Assembly: GCA_021807585.1 (NCBI GenBank) | Contig: JAKBCQ010000239.1 | Span: 1-5,534, forward strand | Origin: Planctomycetota bacterium | Lineage (GTDB): Bacteria; Planctomycetota; Planctomycetia; Isosphaerales; Isosphaeraceae | DNA length: 5,534 nt | Direction of reading: 5' to 3' | Part shown: positions 1 to 5,416 of the stretch, piece after piece | Layout of the letters: the number at the start of each line of letters is the position of its first letter | Position numbering within the stretch: the stretch's first letter is position 1 | Notes under the pieces: model-generated | What the model saw: the letters and a program-made list of their open reading frames with translations, nothing else | Databases searched by the model: none | What the model was told of the DNA's origin: nothing | Position numbers and translations under genes: made by a program

Positions 1-177
1 ATATTGATACAAATATCACCGGTTTCTAAGAGGGGGGATTGATCCGGTTCGATCGACAATTCGGGTGAGACGGTTTGCGCGAGCCGAGGGATGAAAAAAA
101 CGCGGGGTGCGATTGGACGCGGATCGGTTTGCGGGGCATGCTTGGGGATGGACGGGAACACGGTCCGTCTCGTCCGT

Positions 178-191
178 ACATAAATATATGT
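178..191 (+). promoter_or_regulatory. AT-rich inverted repeat in the leader of the dockerin-like gene
   Basis: An inverted repeat, ACATA-N4-TATGT, forms an AT-rich island in GC-rich surroundings. It ends 8 nt before the Shine-Dalgarno sequence and 21 nt before the chosen GTG start. It contains TAAATA and TATATG, which resemble a -10 element, but I find no matching -35 hexamer 16-18 nt upstream. It could be part of a promoter for an mRNA with a very short leader, an operator, or an unstructured ribosome loading site. The repeat is seen directly; any role is inference. Confidence 0.25.
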
Positions 192-198
192 TCTGATC

Positions 199-206
199 AG
201 GGAGGG
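199..206 (+). promoter_or_regulatory. Ribosome binding site that decides the start of the dockerin-like gene
   Basis: AGGGAGGG lies 6 nt upstream of the in-frame GTG at 213. The frame stays open back to a TTG at 75, but no comparable purine-rich site precedes that codon. The planctomycete N-terminal tag also falls close to the N-terminus only if GTG 213 is used. This favours 213 as the start; the in-frame ATG at 222 is an alternative. Confidence 0.7.
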
Positions 207-212
207 TCGCTC

Positions 213-1133
213 GTGTCGAAAATGCGACGTTCTCGCGCGGCGGTATCGCCCGCGGTGGAATCGCTCGAAGGGCGAGAGCTGATGAGCCTTGCGATCCCGT
301 CGAACACGATCGGGATTGAGTCCGGCGCCGTTTCCGCGCCTCGTCAAGTCGCCGCTGTTCCGGTGGACATTCCGGCTTCGAGTCTGACCCAGGGTCGATC
401 GAGCACGATGTACGGGATTACGGTCGGTCCGTTACCCGGGTCGACGCTGGCTCCTCGAATTACGGGTGTGATCGGCTCGAACGGTCGAGCGATTCCGATT
501 CATCCGGGTGCGCCGTTCACCGCCAAGAACGGTCAGACGTTCGCGTATCTTCCGGTTTCTCAACCCGGGCCTTTGACGGTCTTGGTGGCGGGGAACAAGG
601 ATACGACGGGGACGTTCAACGTTCTGGTGACGCTTCCTGGAAACATCAACGGGACGGGAAGCGTGAATATAACCGACGTGCAGTCGTTCCCTCCCGCGTA
701 CACTTCGAACATCAACACGCCGTATTACAAACCTTCGGCCGACGCCAATCGGAACGGTTATATCGGCATCGGCGACGCGAAGTTCATCGAGCGGAACTTG
801 CCGCTGCCGGGACGCGAGAAGCCGCTGTTGCTCGAGATCGGCTTGGCTCCTCATGAACAAGTATATCCGCCCCACGGATCGAACTCGGGGGGTGAGACGT
901 ACCGTTCCGAGGTTACCGTGCAGGGGAGAACGACTCCCGGATCGCTCTTGTTCCTGGGATTTCAGTTCGGCCACTTGACGTTCTCGAACGCGGCGATTTC
1001 GACAAACGCTCAAGGACATTTTCAATTTCAACAACAGTTGCCGTTGGGAATCACCGAGGATTCGATTTTGACGATCAGTCCGTTCGGTCAGAAGCTGATT
1101 CGCATTTTCCCGATCGTGCGGATTCCGACGTAA
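213..1133 (+). CDS. Secreted protein with N-terminal LExRxL(M/L) tag and dockerin-like domain
   Basis: A 306-residue protein of unknown specific function, probably exported. Residues 1-14 are basic, and residues 15-25 read VESLEGRELMS, matching the LEPR-x-LL-type tag found at the N-terminus of many planctomycete extracellular proteins. No long hydrophobic h-region follows. Residues about 64-142 look like a beta-rich domain. Residues 143-188 hold two dockerin/EF-hand-like loops: N144-x-N146-x-T148-G149-x-V151-x3-D155 and D177-x-N179-x-N181-G182-x-I184-x3-D188. They are 33 residues apart, as in type I dockerins. The first loop is degenerate, with Asn at position 1 and Thr at position 5; the second is nearly canonical. 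Residues about 233-306 resemble a bacterial Ig-like fold (TVQGRTTPGS early, then an NAQGHFQF strand). It is transcribed alone, convergent with the channel genes. Start GTG 213 was chosen for its Shine-Dalgarno sequence. A structural, adhesive or matrix role is inference; no catalytic residues are recognised. Confidence 0.82.
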   Translation: MSKMRRSRAAVSPAVESLEGRELMSLAIPSNTIGIESGAVSAPRQVAAVPVDIPASSLTQGRSSTMYGITVGPLPGSTLAPRITGVIGSNGRAIPIHPGAPFTAKNGQTFAYLPVSQPGPLTVLVAGNKDTTGTFNVLVTLPGNINGTGSVNITDVQSFPPAYTSNINTPYYKPSADANRNGYIGIGDAKFIERNLPLPGREKPLLLEIGLAPHEQVYPPHGSNSGGETYRSEVTVQGRTTPGSLLFLGFQFGHLTFSNAAISTNAQGHFQFQQQLPLGITEDSILTISPFGQKLIRIFPIVRIPT

Positions 1134-1166
1134 CATAGAGGTATCTGGATTGATCTTGTTGACGAC

Positions 1167-1205
1167 CAAGACCCGGTCGCTTTTTAGAGAAGCGACCGGG
1201 TCTTG
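1167..1205. terminator. Long perfect hairpin between convergent genes, probable bidirectional terminator
   Basis: A perfect 14-bp inverted repeat (1167-1180 with 1192-1205) contains ACCCGGTCGC and its complement. Two further T-A pairs close the base of the 11-nt loop. It lies 33 nt after the stop of the + strand gene and 51 nt after the stop of the - strand channel gene, where a shared terminator is expected. Neither flank has a clear run of T, so it is not a textbook intrinsic terminator. It may instead protect 3' ends or work with Rho. The stem is seen directly; the function is inferred from position. Confidence 0.7.
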
Positions 1206-1256
1206 CCGATCTGATCGGGGCGGGGACGACGTTTTTTCGAGCGTCGATCGCGGCGT

Positions 1257-3368
1257 TTATTCGGGAAACTCGGGAAGCGGGGTGTGCGGCGGAGCGATCG
1301 GCGGCGTGGGGGGATCGGCGATCGGCGCCGGGGGGATCGGGCCCGAAGCGTTGGGGCTTTCGGCTTGAAGCGGCGGTGGAGACCCGAGGTCGACATAAAG
1401 TGCGAATTGCGCCTGATTATTTTGAACAACGGCTTTGATGAAATTGACCCGCGCGTCGGCGAGTAACTTAAGGGTGTTGATCGCTTCGAGGGGGATGATT
1501 TCTTGTTGTCCGTCGAGTCGAATTCGGGTGACGCCGCCGGCTTTGACGAGATCGAGATCTTCTCGGAAGCCGTTTTCGGCGTCGATGAGCCCTTCACGGC
1601 GGGTTTTGACTTCGCGGAACGCCGCGGCGGCGGTCGCCTTGGCGGCGGTCACTTCACGACGAACCAGATTGATCATGCGAGATCGTTCGGCGACGGCCTC
1701 GCCGACCTGGGCGCGCCGTTTGCGCTGAATGTTGAGGTTGCCGAAGCCGAGGTTTTCGAGCGTCCAATACGCGTAGATATCCAGATCGGTTCGGCCGCCG
1801 AAGCGTCCCAGAAGCGGTTGCACGAGATTGCTTCCGCCGCCGAATCCGCCTCCCGAGAAGCCCGCCATGAGCGTGGGCAGTAACGGTCGAGCATATTCTT
1901 TATTGAGTTCGGCTTGATTGAATCGGATCCGCGCGTTGCGGGCGCCGAGTTCTGGTCGGCGTTCGAGAGCGATCGCGATGAGATCGGAAATCGGCGCCTG
2001 GACGTCGATCAGAATCATCGGATCGAACGGCTGATAAGCGGGACGGAGCCTGATGCTCGGATCGAGGTGGAGTCGTTGCGAGAGCGCGACCGCGGCGACC
2101 GCGACGTTCTCCTCGGCCTTCTGCACGCGTTGGACGCGGAGTTGATATTCGGTTCGGGCTCGATCGGCGTCGGCCTTGCGCTCTTCGCCGGTTTTGTAAT
2201 AATTTTCGGCGAGGCGAAGGATTTCGCCCGCTTCCGAGAGCGATTTCCTCTCGTATTCGAGAATCGCCTCGGTCCCTAGAAGCTGAAAGTAGAGGGAGGA
2301 GACGTCGAGCAGAACCATATTGCTCGTCGCCGAGTTGTCGTAGCGTCTCTCTTCGACGCGTTGCTTGGCCGCGAGCGGCTCGAAGATCGCATCGGTGAGG
2401 GGACTGAAAATTTGTACCGCGGGAATCGGCACGGTTCCCGCGACGCCGTAAATACCGGCGCCGCCGCCGAAATAGAGGAGCTGTTGCGAGAGGTTGAGGA
2501 TCTGTCCTTGCGACCGTTGATAATTGCCGGTGTGGCCGAAGTAGGTGACTCCCGCGTTGAGCGTCGGCAACATCAGCACCCTTGCCGCCTGTTGCTCGGC
2601 GAGCGCCGCGAGGATCGCGGCTCTTGTTTGCGCGATCTGGGGATTCTCGACTTCGGCGAGCCGTAGCGAGGTATTGAGATCGATCGCGAATTGTTGCGTG
2701 GCGGGGATCGTTTCAAGCGTATCGGCGGCCTGAATCGCACCCGTCGACGCGGGCTCGTTGATTAAATTCGAAGTTGTTTTTACATTTTTATCCGTTTTGT
2801 CGCCGCGGGGGTTGGTCGACCCCGAGTCGTAGCCGGGAAGCATCGCGATCGTCGAGAGCCGCGGGGCTTGCGGTTTGAGGGGTTTTGGCTTGACGGGGTT
2901 GAGTGCGATTGGTCCCGTGAGAGGGCCGACGTCGTCCGCTCCTGGACCGTGGTTATGCGGCGCCGCGATTCCGGTCGCATCGGGGTCGGACGCGACGGTT
3001 CGGAGCGGCGTTTGCGTTGAGACGGGCGAAGCCGCGGCGGTCGCGGGACCGCCGGCAACGCCTGGATATGCGGGGTTGATCGCAAGCGCCTGGGCGTTCG
3101 TGGACGTTGCGGCGGGTTTGAGCGCGATCGGTCCCGTGAGGGGGCCGAGTCGGCTCTCCAATTCCGATGTGACGGCCGAAGTCGCCGGTGCGGCGGGATC
3201 GGCGGGTGTCCTGAGCATTGGCTGATCGATCAGGCAACCCGAGAGGGATGCCGCCAACAGCGTTGCGGGGATCGCGGCGAGCGCTCGTCGAGCGTATCGT
3301 CCGCGGCGTCGTCCGCGTTCGCTTCGTGAGATGTCGGGCGATTTTCTCGCCCACGCAAATCGCTTCAT
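1257..3368 (-). CDS. TolC-family outer-membrane efflux lipoprotein (second gene of the pair)
   Basis: A 703-residue channel subunit of the TolC/OEP family, expected to form a trimeric duct from periplasm to outer surface for a tripartite exporter. Residues 1-28 are an Arg-rich n-region, 29-44 the hydrophobic segment, and LSGC ending at Cys45 is a good lipobox, so an outer-membrane lipid anchor is likely. Residues 46-225 form a long Pro/Ala/Thr-rich linker containing GPLTGPIAL twice. The first OEP repeat spans about 229-445 (ENPQIA at 241-246; helices 338-432) and the second about 458-663 (RRPELG at 470-475; Gly-rich block 503-530; WTLENLGFGN at 535-544; long helices 555-655). A Pro-rich tail covers 676-703. 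Usual family members are about 420-500 residues; the excess lies in the linker and tail. It follows its paralog by 57 nt, probably in one transcript. No adaptor or pump is adjacent, so the substrate is unknown. Family assignment is firm. Confidence 0.93.
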   Translation of the reverse strand: MKRFAWARKSPDISRSERGRRRGRYARRALAAIPATLLAASLSGCLIDQPMLRTPADPAAPATSAVTSELESRLGPLTGPIALKPAATSTNAQALAINPAYPGVAGGPATAAASPVSTQTPLRTVASDPDATGIAAPHNHGPGADDVGPLTGPIALNPVKPKPLKPQAPRLSTIAMLPGYDSGSTNPRGDKTDKNVKTTSNLINEPASTGAIQAADTLETIPATQQFAIDLNTSLRLAEVENPQIAQTRAAILAALAEQQAARVLMLPTLNAGVTYFGHTGNYQRSQGQILNLSQQLLYFGGGAGIYGVAGTVPIPAVQIFSPLTDAIFEPLAAKQRVEERRYDNSATSNMVLLDVSSLYFQLLGTEAILEYERKSLSEAGEILRLAENYYKTGEERKADADRARTEYQLRVQRVQKAEENVAVAAVALSQRLHLDPSIRLRPAYQPFDPMILIDVQAPISDLIAIALERRPELGARNARIRFNQAELNKEYARPLLPTLMAGFSGGGFGGGSNLVQPLLGRFGGRTDLDIYAYWTLENLGFGNLNIQRKRRAQVGEAVAERSRMINLVRREVTAAKATAAAAFREVKTRREGLIDAENGFREDLDLVKAGGVTRIRLDGQQEIIPLEAINTLKLLADARVNFIKAVVQNNQAQFALYVDLGSPPPLQAESPNASGPIPPAPIADPPTPPIAPPHTPLPEFPE
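1308..1340. repeat. Short direct repeat in the proline-rich tail of the second channel gene
   Basis: GGGGGGATCGG occurs at 1308-1318 and again at 1330-1340. Related GCGATCGGCG units occur in and just before this stretch. On the coding strand it encodes part of the C-terminal tail (PIPPAPIADPP and onwards). The array probably arose by local slippage in proline-rich coding sequence. The G runs on the + strand could in principle form a quadruplex; this was not tested. Confidence 0.6.
2895..2927 (-). repeat. Copy 2 of an internal 33-nt repeat encoding GPLTGPIALNP
   Basis: Encodes residues 148-158 of the second channel protein. It matches the copy at 3114-3146 at 29 of 33 nucleotides by direct comparison; the peptides differ only at Asn157 versus Lys84. 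The copies lie 73 residues apart in the Pro/Ala-rich linker. This looks like an internal duplication kept in frame. Confidence 0.8.
3114..3146 (-). repeat. Copy 1 of an internal 33-nt repeat encoding GPLTGPIALKP
   Basis: Encodes residues 75-85 of the second channel protein and is the partner of the copy at 2895-2927. Similarity fades quickly outside the 33 nt, so the duplicated or conserved unit is short. No known motif is recognised in GPLTGPIAL. Confidence 0.8.
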
Positions 3369-3425
3369 GACCGCTTGATCCTCTCGGCTTGTTCCTGTTT
3401 GGGCCTTTCCGAACGGTTTACGACG
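3369..3425 (-). other. 57-nt spacer between the two channel genes
   Basis: This spacer shows no stem long enough to act as a terminator and no convincing promoter, which supports co-transcription of the two channel genes. It carries the ribosome binding site of the second gene. In the frame reached by losing one base at the upstream C10 run, the whole spacer is open up to a TGA overlapping the next ATG. Confidence 0.6.
3379..3384 (-). promoter_or_regulatory. Ribosome binding site of the second channel gene
   Basis: AGAGGA on the - strand, 10 nt before the ATG at 3368. The spacing is slightly long but acceptable. It supports ATG 3368 as the start, as does the lipoprotein signal that follows directly. 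Confidence 0.55.
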
Positions 3426-5369
3426 TCAACGACTTCTCGCCAGAGAGGAAGACGAGACGGATTGGACCGCGGAGGTTGAAACGACGGGCCGAGCCGAGGG
3501 GGGGGGGACGGCGCCGACCGGGGCCATCGGTCCGCGAACGGGCTGGTTGATATCGGGGGGAATGATCGGATCGTCGGGACCGGGCATTTTGTCGCCGCGC
3601 GGCACGACGCCGGCCGTCGGCACGGGGCGAGCGAGCGTATCGGCGGGGGGTTGACCGAGCGCGACGTAAAGCTCGAATTGCGAGCGATTGTAATCGATAA
3701 TCGCCATTAAATAATTCTTCTGTGAACGTTCCAACAACTCAAGACTGTTCAAAACTTCGATCGGTCGCACGCCCCGTTCGCCTTCCTCGGCGAGGTTCAA
3801 GTCGGACGCGAAACCGTCGATGCCCGAGCGAACCGCGAATTCCAACGTCGAGATCTGGGCGTAACGAGCGTGCATACGAGCGTAAGATTGCGCGATTTCG
3901 GCCCGCACCTGATCGAGCACCGAAATCCATTCGTAATTACGCGCTTGAGCATCGGCCCGAGCCAGGTTGATCGAAGCCAAGTTGCCGATCCCCAAGTTCT
4001 TCAGCGTCCAGAACGCCATTGCGTCGAGGTCGGTTCGGCCGCCGAAGCCGCCGAAGACGGGAGAAACGAGGTTACTGCCGCCCCCCATTCCGCCGGCGCT
4101 GAATCCCAAGAGGAACGTGGGTGAAAACGGCAGCAATCGTTGTTGATCAAGAGCCAAGAGCGCCTCGCGAATCAACGTGCGACGCTCGCCGAGTTCGGGG
4201 CGTTGCACGAGACCGAGCGCGACGAGCTGCCCCAACGGGATCGGGCTCGGAACGAGCTCCTGGGGAACGATCCAGGCGTCGGTCGGATGAAGACGCGTGG
4301 ACGGATCAAGATTCAAGAGCGCCGCTAGCCGACCCGACGACGCGTAGATCTCCCACTCCGCCGCCTGGAAGTCGGCTTCGAGACGGGCGAGCTCGGTCGC
4401 GGCTCGGTTGGCGTCGGCGGGTCGCCCCTGGCCAAGCTTGGCGTAATTGGCGGTCAGGCGCGCCAGTTCGCGGGCGTTCCTTCGCGCCTGCATGTTCACC
4501 GCCCGCATCCCCTCGGCGAGCAACAAATCGCAGTACGCTTGCGTCACACGCAAAAACACTTGGTTGCGCACCGCGATGTTGTTGAAATCCCGCGCGGCGA
4601 CCATCTGCCGCGATCGCAGATAGTTGTACACCAGATCGGCGGGATTGCCCGACAACACGATTCCCGGAACGCCCACCGTGCCCGCGGCGATCGCGTTGGC
4701 GCCCGCGCCGACATAGATCGACGCGCGATTGAGCGAGAGGATGTTGCCGTTCGACTGTTGCAAAACGCCGGTGTGGTTGTCGTAATTCATGCCGCCGTTG
4801 AGCGAAGGCAGGAACTGCGCCGCGGCGAGCTGTCGCTGCGCCACCGCCTCGACGACGAGTTGCCGGGCGTACAAGACGTCGGGGTTCTGCACCCCGGCGA
4901 GCCGAAGCGCCGTGGGGAGATCGATCGGCACGAACTCGGGAGTGAGCGTCGTCAGGCTGGGAGGCATGACGTACGTTCCTGGAACGTCGTGAATCCGCCG
5001 TCGATCCGCCGGGATCGCCTCATTACGTCGAGGTGGCGCCGGAGGTTGAACCGCGACGCGCGGGGGAGCTGAGGCGGGATTCGGCGTCGCGGCGGTCGCC
5101 GTGGAAGGCGCTGCGGCGGGAGAGGGAATTGGTGCTTGGCCCGCGTTGAACGACGGCTCGGGAACCTCCGTCGACGGAGTCGCCGGCGACGGCGCCTCGG
5201 GGTTGATCGTCGACGCCGCTCCGGGGGGAGTAAGCGAGGTCGATTCGAGCGGAACGGCGGAACGCGGCGAGGGGGGCGCCGCAGTCGAACGTGTCGCGGT
5301 CAAGCCCAGGCAGCTCGCCGTCAACACGATTCCCGCCAATCCACGCTGGAGCATCCAGGACGTGCGCAT
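3426..5369 (-). CDS. TolC-family outer-membrane efflux protein (first gene of the pair)
   Basis: A 647-residue paralog of the downstream channel protein, also expected to form a trimeric outer-membrane exit duct. The frame opens at TTG 5384, but ATG 5369 is preferred because GGAGAAG lies just upstream and the signal peptide then starts compactly. A Sec-type signal peptide covers about residues 1-31. Cys20 in LTASC is only a weak lipobox (Thr at -3), so lipidation is doubtful, unlike the paralog. Residues about 32-145 are a Pro/Ala/Thr-rich linker. The first OEP repeat spans about 147-362 (QNPDV at 161-165) and the second about 377-574 (QRPELGE at 389-395; Gly-rich block 422-449; WTLKNLGIGN at 454-463). 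The tail 575-647 is Pro-rich, then Ser-rich. In the Gly-rich block 22 of 28 residues equal those of the paralog. It is probably the first gene of a two-gene transcript. Substrate and partners are unknown. A C10 run affects only the last 25 or so residues. Confidence 0.93.
   Translation of the reverse strand: MRTSWMLQRGLAGIVLTASCLGLTATRSTAAPPSPRSAVPLESTSLTPPGAASTINPEAPSPATPSTEVPEPSFNAGQAPIPSPAAAPSTATAATPNPASAPPRVAVQPPAPPRRNEAIPADRRRIHDVPGTYVMPPSLTTLTPEFVPIDLPTALRLAGVQNPDVLYARQLVVEAVAQRQLAAAQFLPSLNGGMNYDNHTGVLQQSNGNILSLNRASIYVGAGANAIAAGTVGVPGIVLSGNPADLVYNYLRSRQMVAARDFNNIAVRNQVFLRVTQAYCDLLLAEGMRAVNMQARRNARELARLTANYAKLGQGRPADANRAATELARLEADFQAAEWEIYASSGRLAALLNLDPSTRLHPTDAWIVPQELVPSPIPLGQLVALGLVQRPELGERRTLIREALLALDQQRLLPFSPTFLLGFSAGGMGGGSNLVSPVFGGFGGRTDLDAMAFWTLKNLGIGNLASINLARADAQARNYEWISVLDQVRAEIAQSYARMHARYAQISTLEFAVRSGIDGFASDLNLAEEGERGVRPIEVLNSLELLERSQKNYLMAIIDYNRSQFELYVALGQPPADTLARPVPTAGVVPRGDKMPGPDDPIIPPDINQPVRGPMAPVGAVPPPSARPVVSTSAVQSVSSSSLARSR
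3498..3507 (-). repeat. Ten-cytosine homopolymer near the 3' end of the first channel gene
   Basis: Ten consecutive C on the coding strand supply the last base of Val621 and the codons of Pro622-624. Runs of this length tend to slip in replication and transcription and are prone to sequencing error. With ten C the protein ends 23 residues after Pro624. With nine C the frame stays open for 43 more codons and stops at a TGA overlapping the next gene's ATG. With eleven C it stops at a TAA inside the spacer (3418-3420). Confidence 0.85.
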
Positions 5370-5372
5370 GAT

Positions 5373-5379
5373 CTTCTCC
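5373..5379 (-). promoter_or_regulatory. Ribosome binding site that decides the start of the first channel gene
   Basis: GGAGAAG on the - strand, with the GGAG core 6 nt before ATG 5369. In the longer reading from TTG 5384 this site would lie inside the coding sequence, so the shorter start is better supported. Confidence 0.65.
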
Positions 5380-5395
5380 AACAACTTGCGAGCCG

Positions 5396-5416
5396 GCGCC
5401 GCAATCCAAGCGGCGC
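5396..5416 (-). other. GC-only hairpin in the 5' leader of the channel transcript
   Basis: GCGCCGC and GCGGCGC form a perfect 7-bp all-GC stem around a 7-nt loop, ending 26 nt before ATG 5369 and 16 nt before the Shine-Dalgarno core. If transcribed it would be a stable leader structure that could affect translation or mRNA lifetime. No known riboswitch or leader family is recognised. The rest of the leader, up to 5534, holds no promoter I can defend. Confidence 0.45.

Noticed and set aside
1..17. AT-rich inverted repeat ATATT-N6-AATAT at the window edge
   Set aside because: The five-base arms are too short and the sequence is cut by the window boundary, so nothing can be concluded.
75..212. 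In-frame N-terminal extension of the dockerin-like gene from TTG 75
   Set aside because: No Shine-Dalgarno sequence precedes TTG 75, while GTG 213 has a strong one. The extension would place the LExR tag about 60 residues in, unlike its usual position near the N-terminus.
432..1169. 245-residue open frame on the - strand opposite the dockerin-like gene
   Set aside because: It is Arg-rich, typical of the antisense frame of a GC-rich gene. It has no recognisable domain and overlaps a well-supported gene over nearly its full length.
1306..1342. G-quadruplex on the + strand
   Set aside because: There are two G6 runs and a G3 run, but the pattern is explained by proline codons on the opposite strand and the middle G tracts are only two bases long.
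2795..2807. TTTTGTCGCCGCG shared with 3587-3599, giving PRGDK in both channel proteins
   Set aside because: The match is 13 nt, lies in the linker of one protein and the tail of the other, and has unrelated flanks. It is probably chance, and RGD has no expected integrin-like meaning here.
4121..4585. 154-residue + strand frame opposite the first channel gene (and similar frames opposite both channel genes)
   Set aside because: It has low-complexity Arg/Ser/Pro composition, no domain and no ribosome site, and is fully covered by the TolC-family coding sequence.
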